64,000 nt of DNA from Buchnera aphidicola (Pseudoregma panicola) (GTDB lineage Bacteria; Pseudomonadota; Gammaproteobacteria; Enterobacterales; Enterobacteriaceae). Positions 55,804 through 64,000 of the stretch are shown in pieces. The stretch lies in NCBI RefSeq assembly GCF_039376655.1, contig NZ_CP135000.1, positions 62,001 to 126,000 on the forward strand, written 5' to 3'. Numbering within the stretch: the first letter of the stretch is position 1; each line of letters begins with the position of its first letter. Under the pieces are notes generated by a model, which was not told the origin of the DNA, did not search any database, and saw only the letters and a program-made list of their open reading frames with translations. Both the position numbers and the translations under genes were made by a program.

Positions 55804-57711
55804 TTATTTTTTAGAATTTTTTACTTCTTCAAACTCAGCATCTACTACATTTTTTTCTTTATTTGTTTCATTTTTTTCATTATTTTTTATATCTTTATCA
55901 CTATTATCAGTAAATTGCATAATTTGAGAAGATATATTCATAACTAATTTTATATTTTCTTCTATTTCTTTTTTGTTTTCACCTTTTAATGATAAATCTA
56001 ATTTTTGTAAAGATTGTTCTATTTTTTCTTTATTTTCTTTAGTTATTTTTTCTGAATTTTCTGATAACTGTTTTTTTGTATTATGAGAAATTTGATCTCC
56101 ATGATTTCTTACTCTCATTAATTCTTCAAATTTTCTATCGTTTTCAGCATTTTTTTCAGCATCATTAATCATGTTTTTTATTTCTTCTTCATTTAATCCT
56201 GATGATGCTTTAATAGTAATTTTTTGTTCTTTATTAGTATTTTTATCTTTTGCTGAAACATGTAAAATTCCATCTGCATCTATGTCAAATGTTACTTCTA
56301 TTTGAGGAATTCCTCTAGGGGATGGTTGTATTCCATCTAAATTAAATTGACCTAATGATTTATTATTTAAAGCTCTTTTTCTTTCTCCTTGTAAAACATG
56401 TATTGTAACTGCTGATTGATTATCTTCTGCTGTAGAAAATATTTGACTATGTTTTGTAGGAATAGTTGTATTTTTATTTATTAAAGTTGTCATAATCCCT
56501 CCCATTGTTTCTATTCCTAATGACAATGGAGTTACGTCTAACAATAATACATCTTTAACATCACCTGATAAAACTCCTCCTTGTACAGCAGCACCAACAG
56601 CTACAGCTTCATCTGGATTTATATCTTTTCTAGGATTTTTGCCAAAGAATTTTGCTACTTCTTTTTGTACCATAGGCATTCTAGTTTGACCACCTACTAA
56701 TATTATATCATTAATATTAGATTTTGATAATTTAGCATCTTTTAAAGCTAATTCTAAAGGTTTTATAGATCTTTTTACTAAATCTTCTACTAATGATTCC
56801 AATTTAGATCTAGTTAACTTTATATTTAAATGTTTTGGTCCAGAAGAATCTGCTGTTATATAAGGTAAATTTATATCAGTTTGATTAATAGTTGAAAGTT
56901 CTATTTTAGATTTTTCTGCAGATTCTTTTAATCTTTGCATAGCTAAAGAATCTTTTCTTAAGTCTATTCCTTGTTCTTTTTTAAATTCTTCTACTAAATA
57001 ATTTATTACTCTGCTATCAAAATCTTCACCTCCTAAATGTGTATCACCATTTGTAGACAAGACTTCAAATGTTTTTTCTTTATCTACTTCATCTATTTCT
57101 ATTATAGATATATCAAATGTACCACCTCCTAAATCATATACAGCTATAGTTCTGTTTCCTTTATTTTTATCTAAACCATATGCTAAGGCAGCAGCAGTTG
57201 GTTCATTTATTATTCTTTTTACTTCTAATCCAGCTATTTTCCCTGCATCTTTTGTTGCTTGTCTTTGAGCATCGTTAAAATATGCTGGAACAGTGATTAC
57301 AGCTTCATTAATTTTTTCTCCAACATATTCTTCAGCAGTTTTTTTCATTTTTTTTAATATTTCAGCTGATATTTGAGGAGGAGCTATTTTCTTATTTTTT
57401 ATTTTTATCCATGCATCTCCATTTTTAGAATTTATTATTTCATAAGGCATAATTTTTATGTCTTTTTGAACTTCTTTATCTTCAAATTTTCTTCCTATTA
57501 ATCTTTTTATAGCAAATAAAGTATTTTTTGGATTAGTTATAGCTTGTCTTTTAGCTGGCTGTCCTACCAATACTTCTTTTTCAGTATATGCAATTATTGA
57601 TGGAGTGGTTCTATCTCCTTCAGAATTTTCTAGTACTTTTGTTTTATTTCCATCTGTTATTGCTACACAAGAATTTGTAGTTCCTAAATCTATTCCTATA
57701 ATTTTACTCAT
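55804..57711 (-). CDS. dnaK: Chaperone protein DnaK (Hsp70)
   Basis: ATP-dependent Hsp70 chaperone; 635 residues (E. coli 638). ATPase domain signatures [49 protein letters not shown] and [10 protein letters not shown]; the linker [18 protein letters not shown] and the substrate-binding domain follow, with a C-terminal lid and an acidic, lysine-containing tail ending in [13 protein letters not shown]. One of the best-preserved proteins in the window, with more GC-rich codons than its neighbours, consistent with strong purifying selection on an abundant chaperone. Start ATG 57711; a sigma-32 promoter is found upstream. Confidence 0.98.
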   Translation of the reverse strand: MSKIIGIDLGTTNSCVAITDGNKTKVLENSEGDRTTPSIIAYTEKEVLVGQPAKRQAITNPKNTLFAIKRLIGRKFEDKEVQKDIKIMPYEIINSKNGDAWIKIKNKKIAPPQISAEILKKMKKTAEEYVGEKINEAVITVPAYFNDAQRQATKDAGKIAGLEVKRIINEPTAAALAYGLDKNKGNRTIAVYDLGGGTFDISIIEIDEVDKEKTFEVLSTNGDTHLGGEDFDSRVINYLVEEFKKEQGIDLRKDSLAMQRLKESAEKSKIELSTINQTDINLPYITADSSGPKHLNIKLTRSKLESLVEDLVKRSIKPLELALKDAKLSKSNINDIILVGGQTRMPMVQKEVAKFFGKNPRKDINPDEAVAVGAAVQGGVLSGDVKDVLLLDVTPLSLGIETMGGIMTTLINKNTTIPTKHSQIFSTAEDNQSAVTIHVLQGERKRALNNKSLGQFNLDGIQPSPRGIPQIEVTFDIDADGILHVSAKDKNTNKEQKITIKASSGLNEEEIKNMINDAEKNAENDRKFEELMRVRNHGDQISHNTKKQLSENSEKITKENKEKIEQSLQKLDLSLKGENKKEIEENIKLVMNISSQIMQFTDNSDKDIKNNEKNETNKEKNVVDAEFEEVKNSKK

Positions 57712-57773
57712 ATTTTTTCCTATTATATTTTCTTATTTTATTTAAAAATATAAAATATTTTCTTATAATAACT

Positions 57774-57803
57774 ATCATGGGGTCATTTAAGCTGTCAATC
57801 AAG
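57774..57803 (-). promoter_or_regulatory. Sigma-32 heat-shock promoter of dnaK
   Basis: On the minus strand CTTGAT (57803-57798) is followed after 15 bases by CCCCATGAT (57782-57774). This matches the sigma-32 consensus CTTGAA...CCCCATnT and the E. coli dnaK P1 promoter, and lies about 65 bases before the dnaK ATG. Four consecutive C residues in intergenic DNA this poor in GC argue for selection. Confidence 0.85.
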
Positions 57804-57925
57804 TGTAAACGTATTAAAAAAATTGATTTTTATATATAATTGTATCAATATTAAAAATAATTATTATATAATATTTTATTATTTATTTTTCTCATAAAAT
57901 ATTATTTTTTTTATACTATAAAAAT

Positions 57926-58285
57926 ATGAAAGATTATTCTATTTTAATTTATTTTGTATCTTCAATAATATTTTGTCTAACAATATTATTAATAAGTAAT
58001 TTTTTAGGAACTAGACGTACGTCAACTAATAAAAATTTACCATTTGAATCAGGAATATATTCTTATGGTAGTTCTAATTCTAACTTTTTTGTACAGTTTT
58101 ATTTAATAGTTTTATTTTTTGTAATTTTTGATACTGAGTCTTTATATTTGTATACTTGGTCTATTAGTATTAGAGATACTTCTTGGTTAGGTTTTTTTGA
58201 ATCTTTACTTTTTATATTTACTCTGTCTATAAGTTTTTTTTATATAATAAAACTTAATACATTTAATTTTAATGAAAAGAGTTAA
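57926..58285 (+). CDS. nuoA: NADH-quinone oxidoreductase subunit A
   Basis: Membrane subunit of respiratory complex I; 119 residues (E. coli 147), shortened at both ends. Three hydrophobic segments lie at about 5-25, 55-75 and 90-112. The loop between the first two carries the family motif NKNLPFESGIYSYGSSN, and FVIFDTESLYLY contains the conserved acidic residues of helix 2. Start ATG 57926. First gene of the nuo operon; divergent from dnaK with 214 bases between. Confidence 0.93.
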   Translation: MKDYSILIYFVSSIIFCLTILLISNFLGTRRTSTNKNLPFESGIYSYGSSNSNFFVQFYLIVLFFVIFDTESLYLYTWSISIRDTSWLGFFESLLFIFTLSISFFYIIKLNTFNFNEKS

Positions 58286-58324
58286 TTTTTTTTATATAAT
58301 AATAAATATTTTTATAAGGATAAT

Positions 58325-58978
58325 ATGAAATATACATTTACAAAAATTGATGATAAAAATCTTAAAGAAGATAATAAAAAATTTTCTAAAAATAATAGTT
58401 TTAAAAATATATTTTTTGGTAATTTAAAAAAGATTTTTACTAAAGTAGTAAACTGGGGAAGAAAAAATTCTATATGGCCTTATAATTTTGGATTATCTTG
58501 TTGTTATGTAGAAATGGCTACTAGTTTTACTTCATTTCATGATGTTTCTAGATTCGGATCAGAAGTTATTAGAACTTCTCCAAGACAAGCAGATTTAATG
58601 GTAATATCTGGAACTCCGTTTATAAAAATGGCGCCAATAATAAAATTGTTATATGATCAAATGTTAGAACCTAAATGGGTAATTTCTATGGGGGCTTGTG
58701 CTAATTCTGGAGGTATGTATGATATATATTCAGTAGTGCAAGGTGTTGATAAAATAATACCTGTAGACATTTATGTACCAGGATGCCCTCCTAGACCAGA
58801 AGCTTATATACATGCATTAAGATTATTGCAAAAATCTATATATAAAGAAAAAAGACCATTATCATGGATAATAGAAGAAAACAATAAAAATTATAAAGTA
58901 AAAATGAAATCAGAAAAAGTTTTAAGAAACAAAAGTAGAAAATTTGACATGAAATATAAAAATCAAGAAACAATATAA
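58325..58978 (+). CDS. nuoB: NADH-quinone oxidoreductase subunit B
   Basis: Holds the terminal cluster N2 of complex I next to the quinone site. 217 residues (E. coli 220). N2 ligands: the adjacent cysteines in GLSCCYVEM, one in [10 protein letters not shown] and one in [28 protein letters not shown] is typical. The ends are lysine-rich and diverged. ATG 58325 follows AAGGATAAT. 15 bases before nuoCD. Confidence 0.96.
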   Translation: MKYTFTKIDDKNLKEDNKKFSKNNSFKNIFFGNLKKIFTKVVNWGRKNSIWPYNFGLSCCYVEMATSFTSFHDVSRFGSEVIRTSPRQADLMVISGTPFIKMAPIIKLLYDQMLEPKWVISMGACANSGGMYDIYSVVQGVDKIIPVDIYVPGCPPRPEAYIHALRLLQKSIYKEKRPLSWIIEENNKNYKVKMKSEKVLRNKSRKFDMKYKNQETI

Positions 58979-58993
58979 TAAATTTTAAAAAAA

Positions 58994-60787
58994 ATGAAAA
59001 AAAAAATAGAAATTTTAAAAAAAAAAAATAATAATTATGTTTTTTATGATTATAAAACTATAAAAAAATTAATTAAAACATTTAATAATAATATACTTCA
59101 TATACAAAATACTAAAATTGGATGTGATGTAATATGGATTAAAAAAGATATATTAATAGATGTTTTATTTTTTTTAAAAAGTATAAAAAAACCATATATT
59201 TTTTTATATGATTTACATGGAGTAGATGAAAGAGTTAGAAATAACAGAAAAAATTTACCTAAATCAGAATTTTCAGTATTTTATCATATAATGTCTATAG
59301 AAAGAAATAAAGATATTTTAATAAAAATACCTATAAAAATAAATGATATGACAGTAAATAGTATTACTAAAATTTTTAATAATGCAAATTGGTATGAATG
59401 TGAAACTTGGGAAATGTTTGGAATAAAATTTTTAGGTCATCCATTTTTAAGAAGAATAATAATGCCAAAAAATTGGAATGGATATCCTTTAAGAAAAGAT
59501 TATTTATCTAGAGCTACAGAAAGAAAAGAATATAATTTAACTAAAGATTTAGAGAAATTGGAAATGGAATCTTTAAGATTTAAGCCTGAAGAATGGGGTA
59601 TGGATGTTAAAATTAAAAATTCTAATTTTATGTTTTTAAATTTAGGACCAAACCATCCATCTGTACATGGAGTTTTTAGAATTGTTCTACAATTGTATGG
59701 AGAAAAAATAATAAATTGTATGCCAGAGATAGGATTTCATCATAGAGGAGCTGAAAAAATGGCAGAACGCCAGTCTTGGCATAATTATATACCATACACT
59801 GATAGAATAGAATATTTAGGTGGATGTATAAATGAAATGCCTTATATTTTATCTATAGAAAAGTTAGCTAATATAGTTGTGTCTGACAGAGTTCAAGTTA
59901 TAAGAGTTATGTTATCAGAATTGTTTAGAATAAATAGTCATTTGTTATATATAGCTACTTTTATTCAAGATTTAGGAGCTATGACACCAATATTTTTAAT
60001 GTTCACAGATCGTCAAAAAATTTATGATGTGATAGAAGCAATTACTGGTTTTAGAATGCATCCAGCATGGTTTAGAATAGGAGGAGTTGCTCATGATTTG
60101 CCAAAAGGATGGAACAAATTATTAAAAGATTGTTTATCTTGGATAAAGAGTAGAATGAATAAATATTATTTTATTGCTTTAAAAAATAGTATATTAATAA
60201 GTAGATCTAAAAATATAGCTAAATATAATAAATATTCTGCTTTGTCATGGGGAATTACAGGATCTGGATTGAGAGCTACTGGTATAAATTTTGATGTAAG
60301 AAAAGCAAGACCATATTCTGGATATGAAAATTTTGATTTTAAAATACCTTTAGGAGAAGATAATAGTGATTGTTATACTAGAGTAATGTTAAAATTTGAA
60401 GAAATTTTTCAAAGTTTACATATTTTAGAACAATGTATTGATTATATGCCTGAAGGTCCATTTAAATCGGATCATCCTCTTACTACTCCACCTCCAAAAG
60501 AATTAGTATTTAATGATATCGAAAATATGATATCACATTTTTTGCAAGTTTCATGGGGGCCAATAATACCATTTGGTGAATCTTTTCAAATGGTAGAAGG
60601 AAGTAAAGGAATAAATAGTTATTATATAATTAGTGATGGTGAAAATATGAGTTATAGAACTAGAATAAGAACTCCTAGTTTTCCTCATTTACAGCAAATT
60701 CCTTCAGTAATAAATGGATATAGTATTTCAGATTTAATATCGTACTTAGGAAGTATAGATTTTGTTATGTCAGATGTAGACAGATAA
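58994..60787 (+). CDS. nuoC: NADH-quinone oxidoreductase subunit C/D (fused)
   Basis: Fused C and D subunits of complex I, as in Enterobacterales; 597 residues (E. coli 596). The C part (about 1-185) has [33 protein letters not shown] and GYPLRKDY. The D part (about 205-597) has [29 protein letters not shown], a quinone-cavity region, and the C-terminal [11 protein letters not shown] and [12 protein letters not shown]. The fusion fits a gamma-proteobacterial origin. 50 bases before nuoE. Confidence 0.97.
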   Translation: MKKKIEILKKKNNNYVFYDYKTIKKLIKTFNNNILHIQNTKIGCDVIWIKKDILIDVLFFLKSIKKPYIFLYDLHGVDERVRNNRKNLPKSEFSVFYHIMSIERNKDILIKIPIKINDMTVNSITKIFNNANWYECETWEMFGIKFLGHPFLRRIIMPKNWNGYPLRKDYLSRATERKEYNLTKDLEKLEMESLRFKPEEWGMDVKIKNSNFMFLNLGPNHPSVHGVFRIVLQLYGEKIINCMPEIGFHHRGAEKMAERQSWHNYIPYTDRIEYLGGCINEMPYILSIEKLANIVVSDRVQVIRVMLSELFRINSHLLYIATFIQDLGAMTPIFLMFTDRQKIYDVIEAITGFRMHPAWFRIGGVAHDLPKGWNKLLKDCLSWIKSRMNKYYFIALKNSILISRSKNIAKYNKYSALSWGITGSGLRATGINFDVRKARPYSGYENFDFKIPLGEDNSDCYTRVMLKFEEIFQSLHILEQCIDYMPEGPFKSDHPLTTPPPKELVFNDIENMISHFLQVSWGPIIPFGESFQMVEGSKGINSYYIISDGENMSYRTRIRTPSFPHLQQIPSVINGYSISDLISYLGSIDFVMSDVDR

Positions 60788-60837
60788 TAAAATAAATTTA
60801 AAATTTTGTTATATTTTTAATAAAAATGTGAAAAAAA

Positions 60838-61302
60838 ATGATAAATGAAAAAGAAAAAGAATTTATTTTAAAAGAGTTAGAAAAATATGAAAATTCTGAT
60901 GCTGTTGTTGTGGAATCTTTAAAATTTGTACAAAAAAGATTAAGATGGATATCTTTAGAAACTATGTCAGAAATTTCAAAAATTATTTCAGTTCCTGTAT
61001 CAAAAATAGAAAGTATAGCTACATTTTATAATCAGATATTTAGAAAACCAGTAGGAAAAAATGTTATAAAATATTGTGATGGAGTTGTTTGTTATATAAA
61101 CGGATATAAAAAAATTAAAAATGCAATTTCTAAACATTTAAATATATGTGATGGTTGTACTACTAAAGATAATAATTTTACTTTAATACCAATTTGTTGT
61201 TTAGGAAATTGCGATAATAGTCCAACTATTATGATAAATGAAAATTTATTTTCTAATATTACTGTTAAATCAGTTGTAAATATATTGGAGAGTATAAAAT
61301 GA
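60838..61302 (+). CDS. nuoE: NADH-quinone oxidoreductase subunit E
   Basis: Peripheral-arm subunit with a thioredoxin-like fold and the N1a [2Fe-2S] cluster. 154 residues (E. coli 166). Cluster cysteines: C-x4-C in [11 protein letters not shown] and C-x3-C in [31 protein letters not shown] is typical of the helical N-terminus. ATG 60838. The stop overlaps the nuoF start (ATGA). Confidence 0.95.
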   Translation: MINEKEKEFILKELEKYENSDAVVVESLKFVQKRLRWISLETMSEISKIISVPVSKIESIATFYNQIFRKPVGKNVIKYCDGVVCYINGYKKIKNAISKHLNICDGCTTKDNNFTLIPICCLGNCDNSPTIMINENLFSNITVKSVVNILESIK

Positions 61303-62639
61303 AAAATTATTTTTATAAAAATGAAGAAACTCATCCTTTAACATGGAGAATAAAAAAATTTAAAAAACCTATTTTTATAGATGAATATGAAAGAAAAAGA
61401 GGATATTTAGCATTTAAATTTGCTTTAAAAAATCTATCTCCTGATGAAGTTATTTCTATAATAAAAGATTCTAAATTAAAAGGCAGAGGCGGTGGTGGTT
61501 TTTTAACTGGAGAAAAATGGAGTTTGATTCCTAAAAAAAATTATTTTGGTAAAAAATATTTATTATGTAATGCTGATGAAATGGAGCCTGGCACATATAA
61601 AGATAAATTTTTAATGGAAAAAATACCTCATTTATTATTAGAAGGAATATTATTAAGTGCTTATGCTATACAAGCTTCTTGTAGTTATATATTTTTGAGA
61701 GAAGAATATTTTTTTTCAAAAAATTTATTAGAAAAATCTATATTAGAAGCGAAAAAAAAAAAATATATAGGAAAAAATATATTAAACAGTGGTTTTAACA
61801 TGGAAATTTTTATACATACAGGAGCTGGAAGATATATATGTGGTGAAGAAACTGCATTAATAAATTCTTTAGAAGGGAAAAGACCTAATCCTAGAGTTAA
61901 ACCACCTTTTCCATCTCAATCAGGATTATGGAACAAACCTACATGTGTAAATAATGTAGAAACATTATCAAATGTTCCAGCAATAATACTTAATGGATCT
62001 AAATGGTATAAAAATATTTCTAAAAATAATGATACTGGTACAAAACTAATGGGTTTTTCTGGAAAAGTAAAAAAACCAGGTATTTGGGAATTACCGTTTG
62101 GTATAACATCTAGAGAAATATTAGAAGATTATGCAGGTGGAATGCAAGATGGATATAAACTAAAAGCTTGGTTTCCAGGAGGAGCTGGAACAGGAATATT
62201 AATTGAACATTATTTAGATATATCAATGGATTTCAATAGTCTCAGTTTAGTTGGAAGTAGATTAGGAACTGGAATTTGCATAGCTGTAGACGATAAAATT
62301 AATATAGTATCTTTATTATTAAATATAGAAATTTTTTTTTCTAGAGAATCCTGTGGATGGTGTACTCCATGTAGAGAAGGTCTTCCATGGTCTGTTAAAA
62401 TATTAAAAGATTTAAAAAATAAGAAAGGTAGAATAGGTGATATTGAAATATTAGAAGAAATATGCAAAAATTTAAGTGTTGGAAAAACTTTTTGTGCTTT
62501 TGCTCCAGGCGCGATAAGTCCTTTATATAATGCTATTAAATATTTTAGAAAAGAGTTTGAAGATGGAATAAATTTTAATTTACCTGTTGTTAAAAATAAA
62601 ATCTCTGGAATTCAGTCAAATAATTTAAATAATATATAA
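61299..62639 (+). CDS. nuoF: NADH-quinone oxidoreductase subunit F
   Basis: NADH-binding flavoprotein subunit of complex I with FMN and cluster N3. 446 residues (E. coli 445). FMN/NADH-binding [14 protein letters not shown] and [37 protein letters not shown], and the N3 ligands [12 protein letters not shown] plus a later cysteine in [10 protein letters not shown]. Start ATG 61299 with GGAG upstream. 36 bases before nuoG. Confidence 0.97.
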   Translation: MKNYFYKNEETHPLTWRIKKFKKPIFIDEYERKRGYLAFKFALKNLSPDEVISIIKDSKLKGRGGGGFLTGEKWSLIPKKNYFGKKYLLCNADEMEPGTYKDKFLMEKIPHLLLEGILLSAYAIQASCSYIFLREEYFFSKNLLEKSILEAKKKKYIGKNILNSGFNMEIFIHTGAGRYICGEETALINSLEGKRPNPRVKPPFPSQSGLWNKPTCVNNVETLSNVPAIILNGSKWYKNISKNNDTGTKLMGFSGKVKKPGIWELPFGITSREILEDYAGGMQDGYKLKAWFPGGAGTGILIEHYLDISMDFNSLSLVGSRLGTGICIAVDDKINIVSLLLNIEIFFSRESCGWCTPCREGLPWSVKILKDLKNKKGRIGDIEILEEICKNLSVGKTFCAFAPGAISPLYNAIKYFRKEFEDGINFNLPVVKNKISGIQSNNLNNI

Positions 62640-62675
62640 ATTTAATTTTAATATTTTTTTTGGACATAAAATATA

Positions 62676-64000
62676 ATGGTTACAATATTAATAGATAAAA
62701 ATAGATATGAAGTAGATTTATCAAAAAATATATTAGAAAATTGTCTTGAAAATAATGTTAATATTCCATATTTTTGTTGGCACCCTTCTTTAGGCAGTGC
62801 TGGATCTTGTAGACAATGTGCTGTAAAACATAAATTTATAGATTTTAATGGAATTATACAAACTAGAATAATAATGTCATGTATGTCTAAACCTGAAAAA
62901 AATATGGAAATTTATGTAAATAATGATGATGAAATAAATAAATTTAGAAAAAGTATTATTGAATTATTAATGATTCATCACCCTCATGATTGTCCTATAT
63001 GCCCAGAAGGAGGAAATTGTCATTTACAAGATATGACAGTTCTTTCTAATCATAATAATAGAAGGTATAGATATAAAAAAAGAATATATAAAAGTCAGTA
63101 TTTAGGAAAATTTATATCTCATGAAATGAATAGATGTATTTCTTGTTATAGATGTGTTAGATTTTATAAAGATTATGCTGATGGAAAAGATTTTGATGTA
63201 TATGGTTTGTCTAACAATCTTTATTTTGGTAGAGTTGAAGATGGCAATTTAGAAAGTGAACATTCTGGTAATTTGATAGAAATTTGTCCAACTGGAGTTT
63301 TTACTGATAAATTGCATAATAAAAATTATAGTAGAAAAGTTGATATGAGTCATACACCTAGTATATGCAATTTTTGTAGTGTAGGTTGTAATATCATTGG
63401 AAGTGAAAGATTAGGTATACTTAGAAAAATAGAAAATAGATATCATGGTGATATTAATGGTCATTTTATTTGTGATTTAGGAAGATTTGGTTATCATGTT
63501 TTAAATAAAAAAAATATTCCATTATATCCGTTTATGTTAAAAAAAAATAAAAGATTAAAATTAAGTAAAAATCAAGCAATTAAAGAAGCTAAAAATATTT
63601 TAAAAAAATCAAAAAAAATATTAGGAATAGGTTCTTATAGATCTAATATAGAAAATAATTTTTCTTTATTAAATTTTGTAGGAAATAAAAATTTTTCTAA
63701 TGGTATGATGGAGAATGAAAGTAAATGTAATAATATTATAGTAAATTTTTTAAAAAAAAATTGTACTAATATACCTACATTAAAAGAAATAGAAAATTAT
63801 GATGCTGCAATAATTATAGGACAAGATATTACTATTACAGCTCCTAGAATGTCTTTATCCATTAGGCAATCTGTAAAAAATCAAATTAACAATAAAAATT
63901 TTAATTTTAAAAAAATATGTAATTTTTTAAAAATTTCTAGTAAAAATAAAATTTTTAATAAAAATAATAGTTCTACTTTTATATTAAGTAATGATTCTAC
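62676..64000 (+). CDS. nuoG: NADH-quinone oxidoreductase subunit G (3' end outside window)
   Basis: Largest peripheral subunit of complex I, carrying several Fe-S clusters. The frame is open from ATG 62676 to the window edge (about 441 residues; E. coli 908). Visible ligands: N1b [2Fe-2S] in YFCWHP, GSCRQC and MSCM; N5 in HHPHDCPICPEGGNC; N4 in CISCYRCVRF and EICPTGV; and the extra cluster N7 in CNFCSVGC with a later cysteine in FICDLGRFG. After about residue 275 the molybdopterin-like domain begins and is diverged. Start is 36 bases after nuoF with GGA upstream. Confidence 0.96.
   Translation, partial: MVTILIDKNRYEVDLSKNILENCLENNVNIPYFCWHPSLGSAGSCRQCAVKHKFIDFNGIIQTRIIMSCMSKPEKNMEIYVNNDDEINKFRKSIIELLMIHHPHDCPICPEGGNCHLQDMTVLSNHNNRRYRYKKRIYKSQYLGKFISHEMNRCISCYRCVRFYKDYADGKDFDVYGLSNNLYFGRVEDGNLESEHSGNLIEICPTGVFTDKLHNKNYSRKVDMSHTPSICNFCSVGCNIIGSERLGILRKIENRYHGDINGHFICDLGRFGYHVLNKKNIPLYPFMLKKNKRLKLSKNQAIKEAKNILKKSKKILGIGSYRSNIENNFSLLNFVGNKNFSNGMMENESKCNNIIVNFLKKNCTNIPTLKEIENYDAAIIIGQDITITAPRMSLSIRQSVKNQINNKNFNFKKICNFLKISSKNKIFNKNNSSTFILSNDS

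Noticed and set aside
1..64000. CRISPR arrays, insertion sequences, prophage or toxin-antitoxin genes
   Set aside because: No regularly spaced repeats, transposase motifs, terminal inverted repeats or phage genes were found; repeats seen are homopolymers or single hairpins.

Overview
This window is part of the chromosome of a strongly reduced, extremely AT-rich gamma-proteobacterial endosymbiont. Gene content and order point to the Buchnera aphidicola lineage (obligate aphid symbiont): closely packed single-copy housekeeping genes, complete biosynthetic blocks for amino acids that the host needs, a surviving flagellar export module, and no phage, transposon, CRISPR array or regulatory cluster. 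Protein-level matches are all to Escherichia coli-type orthologues, often in E. coli gene order. The species or host aphid cannot be named from sequence alone. Several genes normally found at these loci in E. coli relatives (dcd, ihfA, folA, lspA, ispH, ribF, fliO) are absent, so this looks like a smaller genome than the best-known Buchnera strains.

Layout. 1-3.1 kb: fliM (cut by the left edge), fliN, fliP, fliQ, fliR on the + strand. 3.1-5.6 kb, minus strand: rpmG, rpmB, ppa, the RNase P RNA gene rnpB, rsmI. 5.8-11.3 kb, plus: fabB, talA, tkt, dapE. 11.4-13.5 kb, minus: dapA, aroC. 13.7-24.7 kb, plus: smrB, the complete hisGDCBHAFI operon, gnd, metG. 24.7-26.1 kb, minus: tilS and tRNA-Val(GAC). 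26.3-29.8 kb: priA, tyrS; then a minus-strand A-type iron-sulfur carrier gene. 30.4-39.6 kb, plus: ydiK, aroH, thrS-infC-rpmI-rplT, pheST. 39.6-42.5 kb, minus: glyQS. 42.6-45.8 kb, plus: nfo, rplY, rsmA, apaH. 45.9-53.9 kb, minus: dapB-carA-carB and ileS. 54.2 kb: rpsT (+). 54.5-57.7 kb, minus: dnaK-dnaJ with a preserved sigma-32 promoter. 57.9-64 kb, plus: nuoA, B, CD, E, F and the start of nuoG.

How the genes work together. The nutritional role is clear: histidine (whole pathway from PRPP), the lysine/diaminopimelate branch (dapA, dapB, dapE), the shikimate pathway (aroH, aroC), and carbamoyl phosphate for arginine and pyrimidines (carAB). Pentose phosphate enzymes (gnd, talA, tkt) supply PRPP and erythrose-4-phosphate to the histidine and aromatic routes. 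NADH dehydrogenase I supplies respiration. The rest is translation (six aminoacyl-tRNA synthetases, ribosomal proteins L20, L25, L28, L33, L35 and S20, IF3, RNase P RNA) and chaperones.

I found no novel mobile or defence system. The points most worth checking are signs of decay within retained genes: a fliM-fliN frame with no stop between the two proteins, probably from one missing A in a poly(A) tract; a full-length PriA whose helicase ATPase motifs are erased but whose zinc cysteines are intact; ThrRS and PheRS whose proofreading sites are gone; and substituted motifs in RsmI. Against this, a few regulatory sites are strikingly preserved: the dnaK heat-shock promoter, the AUU start codon of infC, and a 23-bp perfect hairpin before pheS.
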